NCBI RefSeq assembly: GCF_000826685.1
Contig: NZ_JROO01000014.1
Location: forward strand, 118,340 to 182,339
Length of the DNA: 64,000 bases
Direction: 5' to 3'
Origin: Streptomonospora alba
GTDB lineage: Bacteria > Actinomycetota > Actinomycetes > Streptosporangiales > Streptosporangiaceae
The translations under genes and the position numbers were made by a program. This document shows, in pieces, positions 42,168-50,271 of this stretch. The first letter of the stretch is position 1, and each line of letters starts with the position of its first letter. The notes beneath the pieces are model-generated. The model was given only the letters and a program-made list of their open reading frames with translations. It ran no database searches and was not told the DNA's origin.

Positions 42168-42341
42168 CCGCCGATCCGCCGTCCCGCCGCTGGCGGGCGC
42201 CTGCAGCGGGCGGTGGCCGGTGGCGGCGGATCGGCGCCGGGACCGGTGGCCGGGGCCCTCCCACGCATGCGGGACCCCGCCCGGCCGCCTTCCCCCGCGC
42301 GGGGGATCCGCCGCGGACGCCGCCGGGCGTTGACTGCCGTC

Positions 42342-42950
42342 ATGGTTTCGCCTTCCACTCCACCCGCCGCCGCGGCGGGGCCGTCCGCCCCGGTCCCCTG
42401 GCGGCCCAGTCGCCGCGTCGTCGCCGTCGCGGCCGCGACGGCGCTGGCCTGCGTCGGCTTCGCCGCCGTCAACGTCGCCTTCGAGGCGACCGACCGCTTC
42501 TCCAGCGGCCCCTACGCCGCCTATTCCACCGGGATCAGCGTCATGAATTGGCTGGTGGTCGGGCTGAAGGCCGCAGGGGCGGCGATGGCGCTGCTGTCGG
42601 TGGCCCCGCGCCCGCGCCGGCTGCCTTCGCCCGCGCTCGCGTTCGGGTTGTGGGCGGCGTTCGCGACGCTGGGCGTCTACGCGGTGGGCAACGTGGTCCA
42701 CGTCGCCGGCATGGCCACGGGGCTGTTTGGCAGCCCCGCCCAGATCGACCTCGCCGGTCTCGCCTACGTGCTGTTCTTCCTGCTGTTCGCCGGCGGGTTC
42801 GGCGTGCTGGCCGTCTCCCACACGCGCCGCCACCGCCTCCGCGCCCGCTGGGCCGTGCTGGGGTCCCTCGGCGCGCCCCTGGTACTGGCCGGGGTGCTGG
42901 TGGGCGCCCCGGCGGCGCTGGCCGCGCTCGGGCTCATGCCCGCGGCGTGA
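42342..42950 (+). CDS. Hypothetical four-helix membrane protein
   Basis: 202 residues with four predicted membrane helices beginning near residues 28, 68, 100 and 140 and a fifth hydrophobic stretch at the C-terminus. No family recognised. Pro/Ala-rich N-terminus. No strong ribosome site. Regular codon use supports translation. Confidence 0.6.
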   Translation: MVSPSTPPAAAAGPSAPVPWRPSRRVVAVAAATALACVGFAAVNVAFEATDRFSSGPYAAYSTGISVMNWLVVGLKAAGAAMALLSVAPRPRRLPSPALAFGLWAAFATLGVYAVGNVVHVAGMATGLFGSPAQIDLAGLAYVLFFLLFAGGFGVLAVSHTRRHRLRARWAVLGSLGAPLVLAGVLVGAPAALAALGLMPAA

Positions 42951-42966
42951 CGCCGCCGGGCCCGGC

Positions 42967-43953
42967 TCACTGCAGGACCACGCACCCGCGCCGCCGCAGG
43001 GCCGTGAGCCACGCGGGGCGGCGGTCGGGTTTGGTCCAGCGCACGTCCAGCTTCTGCAGGTTCGGCAGCTCGGCCAGGACCTCCGGCAGCTCGCGCAGCA
43101 GTGCGCCCCGCAGATCGAGGTGGGTGAGCGAGGTCAGGCCCGCCAGGGTTCCGGGCAGGTGTTCCAGGGGGTTGCCGCGCAGGTCCAGGTGGCGCAGGCT
43201 CTGCAGGTCGCCGATGCTCTCCGGCAGCGACCGCAGGCGGTTGCCGGCGGCATGCAGTTCCCGCAGGCTCGACAGCCGCCCGAGGGCTTCGGGCAGGTGC
43301 AGCAGGCGGTTGCGGTAGATGCGCAGTTCCCGCAGCGAGGCCAGGTCGCCGATCTCCTCGGGCAGTTCGGTGAGCCGGTTGTCGGTGGCGCCGAGGTAGT
43401 CCAGGCGGCGCAGGCGGCCCAGCTGCGGCGGCAGGCGCTCCAGCCGGTTGCCGCTGAGGTAGAGGAAGTCGGTCAGCGCGGGCAGTTCACCGATGTCGGC
43501 GGGCAGTTCGGTGAGCCGGTTGTGGCCCAGGTCGAGCATGCGCAGCCGGTGCAGGCGCGCGATGCCCTCGGGCACGCGGCCCAGGGCGTTCTCGGCGAGG
43601 TTGAGGCTGCGCAGGCCGGTGAGGTTCCACAGCGTTTCGGGTACGGCCCGCAGCCGGTTGGCGCCGAGGCCCAGGTGCTTGAGCGCGGGCGCGCCGCCCA
43701 GCTCGGGCGGTACCTCGCGCAGCCGGTTGCGGTAGAGCAGCAGGGTGTGCAGCCGCGGCAGCGCGGCCACGGACGCGGGCAGGTGCTCCAGCGCGTTGTC
43801 GTCCAGATCGATGCTGCCCAGATCGCGCAGATCGGCCACCGAGCAGGGCAGCCGCTCCAGCCCCGCCCCCGGGGCGGCCAACCCCACGACCCGCCCCCGC
43901 CGATACCGCCACGCCTGCGCGGGCACCCGGTCCTCACCGAGCAACGGAAACAC
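42967..43953 (-). CDS. Leucine-rich-repeat protein
   Basis: 328 residues almost entirely made of about eleven 23-residue leucine-rich repeats of the form LxxLxLxxNxLxxLPxxIGxL (for example LRMLDLGHNRLTELPADIGE). No signal peptide, so cytosolic. This repeat class is the 'SDS22/PIRL-like' type typical of eukaryotes and found sporadically in bacteria as a protein-binding scaffold. GTG start at 43953; the N-terminal cap is EDRVPAQAWRYRRGRVVGL. Same strand as the cupin gene, 45 bp after it. Confidence 0.88.
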   Translation of the reverse strand: MFPLLGEDRVPAQAWRYRRGRVVGLAAPGAGLERLPCSVADLRDLGSIDLDDNALEHLPASVAALPRLHTLLLYRNRLREVPPELGGAPALKHLGLGANRLRAVPETLWNLTGLRSLNLAENALGRVPEGIARLHRLRMLDLGHNRLTELPADIGELPALTDFLYLSGNRLERLPPQLGRLRRLDYLGATDNRLTELPEEIGDLASLRELRIYRNRLLHLPEALGRLSSLRELHAAGNRLRSLPESIGDLQSLRHLDLRGNPLEHLPGTLAGLTSLTHLDLRGALLRELPEVLAELPNLQKLDVRWTKPDRRPAWLTALRRRGCVVLQ

Positions 43954-43998
43954 CTGCCCGCCGGCGTTCGCGGGGCACTGCGTCCGCCTCGCTCCATT

Positions 43999-44427
43999 TC
44001 ATCCCAGCTCGTGGCCCCGGGTGCTGTCGATATGGTCGGGGACCTCCTCGGTGGCGCGGTCGCCGGTGCTGAGTGTGCCGCCGGCTTCCACGAGCAGGAT
44101 GGAAGCGCCTTCGGGGGAGGAGGGGCGGTGCTCCACGCCGCGGGGGACGAGGAAGGCCGAGCCGCGTTCCAACGACACGACGCGCTCGCCGCCCTCATCG
44201 CGCAGGCCGATGTCCAACCGCCCCTCCAGCACCAGGAAGAACTCGTCGGTGTCGTCGTGGACGTGCCAGATGTGGTCGCCGGCGACCCGGGCGAGGCGGA
44301 CATCGTGGTCGTTGACGCGGGCGAGGACGTGCGGGCTCCACAGCCGATCGATCCCGGAGAGGGCCTCGGCGATCGCGACCGGTTGTGCTGTACGCGCCGG
44401 TGTCGGCGACGGTGCCTGTTCGCTCAT
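43999..44427 (-). CDS. Cupin-domain protein
   Basis: 142-residue single cupin. Metal motif HVHDDTDEFFLVLEGRLDI (two His and Glu) at about 53-71 and second motif RGVEHRPSSPEG at about 97. Likely a small metal-dependent enzyme or sensor. Divergent from the GlxA regulator gene, and a frequent target of such regulators. Confidence 0.88.
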   Translation of the reverse strand: MSEQAPSPTPARTAQPVAIAEALSGIDRLWSPHVLARVNDHDVRLARVAGDHIWHVHDDTDEFFLVLEGRLDIGLRDEGGERVVSLERGSAFLVPRGVEHRPSSPEGASILLVEAGGTLSTGDRATEEVPDHIDSTRGHELG

Positions 44428-44478
44428 GCGCCCATGCTCGCGCTGGCGGGCGGACGGCGCCAGTGCTAGGAATCGCAC

Positions 44479-45498
44479 ATGGCGCACGAATCCTCGCACG
44501 GCGCGGCACCGGCCGTGCCACCCGCTGCATCGGGCCGCCCCCACCGGGTCGCCGTCATCGTCGACGAGGGGTCCAACCCCTTCGAACTGGGGGTGATCAC
44601 CGAACTGTTCGGGCTGCGCCGCCCTGAGCTGGAGCGCCCCTGGTACGACTTCGCCCTGTGCACCGCCCGGCCGTCGGTGCGCATGCACTCCGGCATGTTC
44701 ACCCTCTCCGGCGCGGCCGGGCTGGAGGCCACCGAGGAAGCCGACACCCTGATCGCCCCCAACCGCCCCGATCCTCAGCACCGGCCCGACGAAGCCGTGG
44801 TCGCGGCGATCGCCCGCGCCGGAGAGCGGGGTGCGCGCCTGGTCAGCCTGTGCACCGGCGCGTTCGCTCTGGCCGAGGCCGGCGTGCTCGACCACCGCCC
44901 CGCCACCACGCACTGGCGCTGGACCGAGTTGTTCACCGCCCGCTTTCCGCTGGTGCGCCTGGAGCCCGACGTCCTCTTCGTCGACGACGGCGACGTGCTC
45001 ACCGCGGCCGGCAGCGCCGCGGCCCTGGACTTGGGCCTGCACCTGATCCGGCGCGACCACGGCGCGCAGGTCGCCAACGCGGTCAGCCGCCGCCTGGTCT
45101 TCGCCGCCCACCGCGAGGGCGGACAGCGCCAGTTCGTTCCGCGGCCGATTCCCGATGTCGCCGATGCGTCGCTGGCCCCGCTGCTGGCGTGGGCACGGCA
45201 GCACCTGCACGAACCGCTGAGCGTGGCCGCCCTGGCGCACCGGGCCGCGGTCAGCCAGGCGACCCTGCACCGCCGCTTCCGCGCCGAACTCGGCACCACC
45301 CCGCTGGCCTGGCTCACCGCGGAGCGGGTGGACACGGCCTGCCGGCTGATCGAACGCGGTGAGGTCCGCCTGGAGGCCGTCGCCCGCGCCAGCGGTCTGG
45401 GTACCGCCGCCAACCTGCGCACCCGGATGCGCCGCCGCACCGGCCTAAGCCCCACCGCCTACCGCCGGCGCTTCGGGCCCGCCGCCCACCCCGAGTGA
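44479..45498 (+). CDS. GlxA-family AraC transcriptional regulator
   Basis: 339 residues. N-terminal DJ-1/PfpI-like domain (VAVIVDEGSNPFELGVI; nucleophile-elbow Cys in SLCTGAFALAEAG near 124) and C-terminal AraC DNA-binding domain (LSVAALAHRAAVSQATLHRRFRAELG, then ASGLGTAANLRTRMRRRTG). The ATG lies about seven bases after a TAGGAA hexamer, so probably leaderless. Presumed to control the divergent cupin gene. Confidence 0.93.
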   Translation: MAHESSHGAAPAVPPAASGRPHRVAVIVDEGSNPFELGVITELFGLRRPELERPWYDFALCTARPSVRMHSGMFTLSGAAGLEATEEADTLIAPNRPDPQHRPDEAVVAAIARAGERGARLVSLCTGAFALAEAGVLDHRPATTHWRWTELFTARFPLVRLEPDVLFVDDGDVLTAAGSAAALDLGLHLIRRDHGAQVANAVSRRLVFAAHREGGQRQFVPRPIPDVADASLAPLLAWARQHLHEPLSVAALAHRAAVSQATLHRRFRAELGTTPLAWLTAERVDTACRLIERGEVRLEAVARASGLGTAANLRTRMRRRTGLSPTAYRRRFGPAAHPE

Positions 45499-45658
45499 CC
45501 CCCGGCCCGCGCCGCCGGATGCGGGTTCGTGGCGCCGGGGACGTCGGGCCCGTGACCGCTCTCGGCGCAGTGCCGCATGCAGCAGGCGCGTGCGGGCTCT
45601 GCCGGCTACTCGGAGCCTGCCGTCGCGGGCTCTCCTGTATGTTCCGCGCAGGCGGTGC

Positions 45659-46741
45659 TCATGCGCGCCCGCTGCGGTCGAGGGCTCCGGGCTCTTCCCG
45701 CTCCGCGTGCCGTGCCAGGCCGTCCAGCCCGTGGCGGGCTCCGCCCGCCGCCTGCTCGCGCAGGCGCGCCTCGCTCTCGGCCGAGAACGGCACGCGGTAG
45801 GCCTCCACCGCCAGGCGCGTGTCCTCGGTGATCAGGTCGGCGTTGATGCGGGCTCCGGCCGCGGCTCCTGCGGCCGCTGCGGCGCCGACCTGGGCGAGCA
45901 GGTCGGTGGTGTTGCCCGCCACCCACACGCCGTCGACCTCGGTGCGTCCGTCGGTGTCGGCGGGGATGTACTCGCCCATGCCCATGGGGTGGGCGACCGG
46001 GTGCAGGCCCAGTCCGGCGAGGAAGCCGGCGCGGGCCCGCATGCGGGTGCCGACCGCCACCACCTCGCGGGCGATCAGCCTGCCGTCGGTCATCCGCAGG
46101 CCCGCGATGCGGTCCTCGGCGGTCTCGACCGCGGCGACCTCGCCCTCGACCACGCGGATGCCGCGGGCCGCCAGCTGCTCGGCCTGCTCGCCCGCGGGCG
46201 GGGGCTGGGTGTGGCTCAGCAGCACGACGCTGGGGCTGAGCTGGCGGAACAGCAGCGCCTGGTGTACCGCCATGGGGCCGGTGGCCAGCACGCCGATGGC
46301 GCGGTCGCGCACTTCCCAGCCGTGGCAGTAGGGGCAGTGCACGACGTCGTTGCCCCACCGCTGGGCCAGGCCCGGTATGTCGGGCAGTTCGTCGACCAGG
46401 CCGGCGGCCACGAGGATCCGCCGCGCCCGCACCGCGCGGCCGTCGGCCAGCCCGACCGCGAAGGCGTCCCGGTCGCGCCAGACGCAGATGACCTCGCCCG
46501 CCGCCACGTGGCCGCCGTAGTGGCGCACCTCGGCGCGGCCGCGCTCCAGCAGCTCGGCCGGATCCATGCCGTCGCGGGCCAGCAGCCCGTGCACGCCCGC
46601 GGCCGGGGCGTTGCGCGGCGCCCCGGAGTCGATCACGGCCACCGACCGGCGCGACCGCGCCAGCATCAGCGCCCCGTTGAGTCCGGCGGCGCCACCCCCG
46701 ACGACCGCCACGTCGTAGTCGTCCTTCAGTTGATCGTTCAT
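45659..46741 (-). CDS. Thioredoxin-reductase-like FAD oxidoreductase
   Basis: 360 residues. FAD loop VVGGGAAGLNGAL near residue 13, redox pair in HCPYCHGWEV (CPYC), NAD(P) region IGVLATGPMAVHQ, and C-terminal FAD-binding DGVWVAGNTTD. The C-terminus is about 40 residues longer than thioredoxin reductase. No thioredoxin gene is adjacent. GGAGGTG lies upstream of ATG. Divergent from the XRE-cupin regulator with a GGCAAA operator between. Confidence 0.9.
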   Translation of the reverse strand: MNDQLKDDYDVAVVGGGAAGLNGALMLARSRRSVAVIDSGAPRNAPAAGVHGLLARDGMDPAELLERGRAEVRHYGGHVAAGEVICVWRDRDAFAVGLADGRAVRARRILVAAGLVDELPDIPGLAQRWGNDVVHCPYCHGWEVRDRAIGVLATGPMAVHQALLFRQLSPSVVLLSHTQPPPAGEQAEQLAARGIRVVEGEVAAVETAEDRIAGLRMTDGRLIAREVVAVGTRMRARAGFLAGLGLHPVAHPMGMGEYIPADTDGRTEVDGVWVAGNTTDLLAQVGAAAAAGAAAGARINADLITEDTRLAVEAYRVPFSAESEARLREQAAGGARHGLDGLARHAEREEPGALDRSGRA

Positions 46742-46786
46742 GCCGATCACCTCCTGCGACGAGCATGCGCGCCCGCCCGGCGATCC

Positions 46787-46813
46787 GGCAAACAACTTTG
46801 CCGCTGTGGCAAA
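46787..46813. promoter_or_regulatory. GGCAAA operator between flavoprotein and XRE-cupin genes
   Basis: GGCAAA-caac-TTTGCC (46787-46802) is a perfect inverted repeat and a third GGCAAA lies at 46808-46813, one helical turn and a half on. Three half-sites in 27 bp just before the XRE-cupin start strongly suggest binding by that regulator. Confidence 0.7.
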
Positions 46814-46821
46814 CTGGGGGT

Positions 46822-47427
46822 ATGAGCGACGACTTCGACCAGACCCTGGACGCGGTCGGTCCCCGCCTGCGCGCGCTGCGCCGCCGGCGCGAGACCACCC
46901 TGGCCCAGTTGTCGGCGGCCACCGGCATCTCGGTGAGCACCCTGTCCCGGCTGGAGTCGGGAGCGCGCCGACCCACCCTCGAACTGCTGCTGCCGCTGGC
47001 CAAGGCGCACGGCGTCACGTTGGACGAGCTGGTCGACGCTCCGCCTACCGGCGACCCGCGCATCCACCTGCGCCCGGTCACCCGCCACGGCATGACGATG
47101 CTGCCGCTGACCCGCCGCGCCGGCGGCATCCAGGCCTACAAGCTGATCATCCCGGGCAGCGAACGGCCCCGCACGCCCGATCCCCAGACCCACGAGGGCT
47201 ACGAGTGGATGTATGTGCTCAACGGGCGGCTGCGGGTCGTGCTGGGTGAGCACGATCTGGTGATGGAGCCGGGCGAGGCCGCCGAGTTCGACACCCGCCT
47301 GCCGCACTGGTTCGGCGCCGCCGACGCCGCGCCGGTGGAGTTCCTCAGCCTCTTCGGCCGCCAAGGCGAGCGCGCCCACCTGCGTGCCCGCCCCACAGCC
47401 TCAGACGAGGCCCCCGAAGGCGCGTGA
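46822..47427 (+). CDS. XRE-family regulator with cupin domain
   Basis: 201 residues. N-terminal Cro/CI HTH (RLRALRRRRETTLAQLSAATGISVSTLSRLESG) and C-terminal cupin (YEWMYVLNGRLRVVLGEHDLVMEPGEAAEFDTRLPHWF). Typical sensor-repressor of a divergent target, here the thioredoxin-reductase-like gene. Starts nine bases after the last GGCAAA half-site. Confidence 0.93.
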   Translation: MSDDFDQTLDAVGPRLRALRRRRETTLAQLSAATGISVSTLSRLESGARRPTLELLLPLAKAHGVTLDELVDAPPTGDPRIHLRPVTRHGMTMLPLTRRAGGIQAYKLIIPGSERPRTPDPQTHEGYEWMYVLNGRLRVVLGEHDLVMEPGEAAEFDTRLPHWFGAADAAPVEFLSLFGRQGERAHLRARPTASDEAPEGA

Positions 47428-47596
47428 GTGCGGGCTCACCCCACACACCCGCGGGTTGTTGTTGGACCGGTGCACCCGCGCCGCCTAGCGTCGAAAGCGG
47501 CAGGCGGAACCGGCCCGTGCAGGACGGGCCGGACGCAGGCACACCGATCAGGCGTCGGCCTTGCGGGCCCGGCGCGCACGTACCAGGGGGAGAACA

Positions 47597-48292
47597 ATGG
47601 CACGCATCCTGTTCGTCATCACCGGAGCCGACCACTGGACGCTGTCCGACGGCACCAAGCATCCCACCGGTTTCTGGGGCGAGGAGGTCGCCGCCCCCTA
47701 CCGGGTCTTCACCGACGCAGGCCACGAGGTCGTGGTGGCCACCCCGGGCGGTGTGGTGCCCATGGCCGACGACGCCAGCCTGGCGCCCGAGGCCAACGGC
47801 GGCGAGGAGGGCGCTGCGCAGGTGCGTCGGACGCTGGAGCAGATGACCGCGCTGCGCAGCCCGCTGCGCCTGGAGGAGGTCGACGTCGGCGGCTTCGCCG
47901 CGGTGTTCTACCCCGGCGGGCACGGCCCCATGGAGGATTTGGCCGCCAACGAGGACTCCGCCCGGCTGCTGGCGTCGGCGCTGGAGGCGCGCACGCCGTT
48001 GGGTGTGGTCTGCCACGGACCCGCGGCGCTGCTGCCCACTGCCCGCTCCGGCGGCGAGTCGCCCTTCGCCGGCTACCGGGTGACCGCCTTCACCAACGCC
48101 GAGGAGCGCCAGGCCGGTCTGGCCGACAAGGCGCCCTGGCTGCTGCAGGACCGCCTGGAGGCGATGGGCGTCGACTTCGCCGAGGGTGAGCCCTGGGCGC
48201 CCAACGTGGTGGTCGACGGCAGTCTCTACACCGGCCAGAACCCGGCCTCCTCGGGACCGCTGGCCCGGGAGATGCTCACCGCCCTGAGCTGA
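47597..48292 (+). CDS. DJ-1/PfpI family type 1 glutamine amidotransferase-like protein
   Basis: 231-residue Hsp31-like member: ILFVITGADHWTLSDGTKHPTGFWGEE (the DG.KHPTGFW block is diagnostic), AVFYPGGHGPMEDLA with conserved Glu, and nucleophile Cys in VCHGPAALL near 137. Hsp31-type proteins act as glyoxalase III or holdase chaperones. GGGGGAG six bases before ATG. A hairpin terminator follows 14 bp after the stop. Confidence 0.92.
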   Translation: MARILFVITGADHWTLSDGTKHPTGFWGEEVAAPYRVFTDAGHEVVVATPGGVVPMADDASLAPEANGGEEGAAQVRRTLEQMTALRSPLRLEEVDVGGFAAVFYPGGHGPMEDLAANEDSARLLASALEARTPLGVVCHGPAALLPTARSGGESPFAGYRVTAFTNAEERQAGLADKAPWLLQDRLEAMGVDFAEGEPWAPNVVVDGSLYTGQNPASSGPLAREMLTALS

Positions 48293-48305
48293 GCAGCCGG
48301 ACCCG

Positions 48306-48336
48306 CCCCGCGCCGGGGACTGCATCCGGCGCGGGG
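48306..48336 (+). terminator. Hairpin terminator after the DJ-1/PfpI gene
   Basis: CCCCGCGCCGG and CCGGCGCGGGG pair as a perfect 11-bp stem with a 9-nt loop, followed by AAGACC rather than a U-tract. Confidence 0.6.
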
Positions 48337-48359
48337 AAGACCCGGCCCGCACACCGATG

Positions 48360-48405
48360 GTGTCTTGGGTGGCGCTCCCGGCGCCGGGAGCGCCACCCAA
48401 GACAC
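48360..48405. repeat. 46-bp perfect palindrome
   Basis: The sequence from 48360 to 48405 is identical to its own reverse complement, with no unpaired centre (arms begin GTGTCTTGGGTGGCGCTCCC). It is too long and spacerless for a normal terminator. It marks the left edge of the gene-poor decayed segment. Confidence 0.9.
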
Positions 48406-48797
48406 GGCCGGTGATGGTGCTCGTCGAACCGTGCGACGCCTTCGCCCACACCGTGGGCTCCAGGAGCCGCCGCTCGGCGCCATCCAGCGCGAGGTTGTCA
48501 CCGGATTCCGCCGCCACAGGCGGTGATTTCCGCGCGGTAGGTGACGGGGAGGGCGCGGCCGCCGCACGCGCGGCGGAAGACGTCCGCGGCACCCCCTATC
48601 GTGGCCCTGTAGCAGGCGAGCGACAGAGGGCGTGTCCCCGCCGGGCGTCGTCGGCCCGCCCCGGTGTTCCGGCGCCGAGACCGCCACCGCCCGGACTCCG
48701 CTGTATCCGGCCGGGCTCACCCCCCACGCGCTGGACACCGCCACCCGGGTGCTGCGCGTCCACGCGCGCCACCAGGCGGACTGAGCCGGTTCTGCGG
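48406..48797. other. Gene-poor segment
   Basis: About 390 bp without an intact gene. A short open stretch just before 48783 on the plus strand (ending in YPAGLTPHALDTATRVLRVH and a stop) reads like the 3' end of a lost gene but cannot be assigned. Codon use is irregular. Confidence 0.35.
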
Positions 48798-49619
48798 TCA
48801 GCGGGCGGGGACGCCGCGGACCGTGTCCGCGATGGCACAGGGGTTGCGGAGGTCGTCCCAGGTGAAGCGGAGGATGCGGACGTCGGGGTGGACGAGTTCG
48901 AGGGCGTTCTGGCGGCGGCGGTCGGACCACCACAGGTCGCCCACCGCGATGACGCGGCCCCGGTCGTCGTGGAACCGGTGCTGCAGATCGTCGGGCGCCA
49001 CACCACCGTCGGTGCACACCAGGCGGATACGGGTCTCCAGCGGGCTCTGTGCCCGCCCGTCGGCCAGGCCCCACCACGGCCGCGAGCGCCGGCACCCCGC
49101 GCGGCCCCGGTTGGCGGCGGCGAACCCCGGCAGGTCCCCGGGCCGCACGAGCCCCTGGTTGAGCGCGGAGTCGAGTAGGCACACCGCCGTGTAGCGGTCC
49201 AGGCACAGCAGCAGGTCGCGCAGGGTGCGCCCGGGGCCGCTCGCCCGTATCCCGCCGCGGGAGACGATCTCCTCCGGCGCCGTCGCCCAGGCGTGCAGCC
49301 GCACCCCGGGAATCCGGTAGGGGGTGCTCTGCGACGGGACGGCCATGTGCACTGTCCCGTCCCACAGCGGCAGTCCCTGCATGCCCCACAGCCGCGCGGC
49401 CATCACCGCCGACAGCAACCGGCCCCGCTCGGTGTGGTCCTGCAGCTCCCGCACACGGAACACCCCGTGGTGGACGCGTTCCCATGCGCGCCGGCGCAGC
49501 TGCCGCCGCAGGTCCGGCTCGGCCATCCCGCACCCGCGGACCTGGGTCTTGCTGAGCACCCCGTACTGCGTTGCTGCGGTCCTGTGCGCCGCCCTGATCG
49601 CCTCCATGGACCCGAGCAT
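48798..49619 (-). CDS. AbiEi/DUF559-like protein with reduced nuclease core
   Basis: 273 residues. N-terminal winged-helix segment (GVLSKTQVRGCGMAEPDLRRQLRRRAWERVHHGVFRV) as in AbiEi-type antitoxin and DUF559 proteins. The C-terminal part resembles the Vsr/DUF559 fold (VIAVGDLWWSD and VRILRFTWDDL) but the usual central segment with ExDG and H residues is missing, so catalysis is doubtful. ATG at 49619 assumed. Next to the helicase remnant. Confidence 0.65.
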   Translation of the reverse strand: MLGSMEAIRAAHRTAATQYGVLSKTQVRGCGMAEPDLRRQLRRRAWERVHHGVFRVRELQDHTERGRLLSAVMAARLWGMQGLPLWDGTVHMAVPSQSTPYRIPGVRLHAWATAPEEIVSRGGIRASGPGRTLRDLLLCLDRYTAVCLLDSALNQGLVRPGDLPGFAAANRGRAGCRRSRPWWGLADGRAQSPLETRIRLVCTDGGVAPDDLQHRFHDDRGRVIAVGDLWWSDRRRQNALELVHPDVRILRFTWDDLRNPCAIADTVRGVPAR

Positions 49620-49679
49620 GACCGCGCGGTACCGGCCGCGGCGCCGGACCGTCACAGCGACCACGGTGGAGCGGCGGGT

Positions 49680-50034
49680 CGGTGATCACCCGCAACGGTA
49701 GCGACGTCCGCTGGTGGGCCTGGGCGGGCACGAGCGCCAACCTGACGCTGCGCGCGACGCTGGTCGGCCTCGCCGAGCCCGGCCACCAGGTCCACGACAG
49801 CTACCTGCGGCTGCGCGAGGACGTCGACCCGGCCGCGTGGGCGACGGCCCGCGACGGCGCCGCCGACCGCACCGCCCTGCCCGAGGTCAGCGAGAAGGCC
49901 TTGGAGGGGCTGAAGTTCAGTTCACCGCAGCCCTGCCGCCGCACCTGGCCGCCCGCACCCTCGCCGCCCGCCTGGCCGACGGGGAGGGAGCCCGTCACCT
50001 GCTGGCCGAGGCGACGCGATTCGTCGCGGAGTAG
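49680..50034 (+). pseudogene. Remnant of a Lhr-type DEAD/DEAH helicase (C-terminus, frameshifted)
   Basis: Reads SDVRWWAWAGTSANLTLRA ... LPEVSEKALEGLKF in one frame and, after a shift at 49918-49921, LPPHLAARTLAARLADGEG ... ATRFVAE in another, ending at TAG 50032. Joined, this matches the end of large actinobacterial Lhr-like helicases (WWTWAG..AN and LPEV..KAL.GLKFS..LP.HLA..TLAARL). Everything upstream, including the motor domains, is missing. Confidence 0.75.
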
Positions 50035-50058
50035 GCCGCCACCGCTACGTGGGCCACG

Positions 50059-50117
50059 TCTGGCGCGGGGATTTCACCGGGATCCGCTATCGGACCCGGT
50101 GAAATCCCCGCGCCAGA
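50059..50117. terminator. Long stem-loop after the helicase remnant
   Basis: Arms at 50059-50081 and 50095-50117 (TCTGGCGCGGGGATTTCACC...) pair perfectly over 23 bp, then a 1-nt bulge and TCCG/CGGA with a CTAT loop. It lies between convergent units and could be a bidirectional terminator, but is unusually long. Confidence 0.7.
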
Positions 50118-50271
50118 TCACCTCGAGCGCACCGGCCGCTACGCGCGCCGTCGGCGCGCACGTTCTCGGCGGCGCGTCGGAACCGGGTGAAGACCAGATA
50201 GCTCAGCACGCAGGCGACGTCCATCACCATCTCCACCCGCCGCGGCGCCCCCGCGCTCTCATCGCCGCCGC

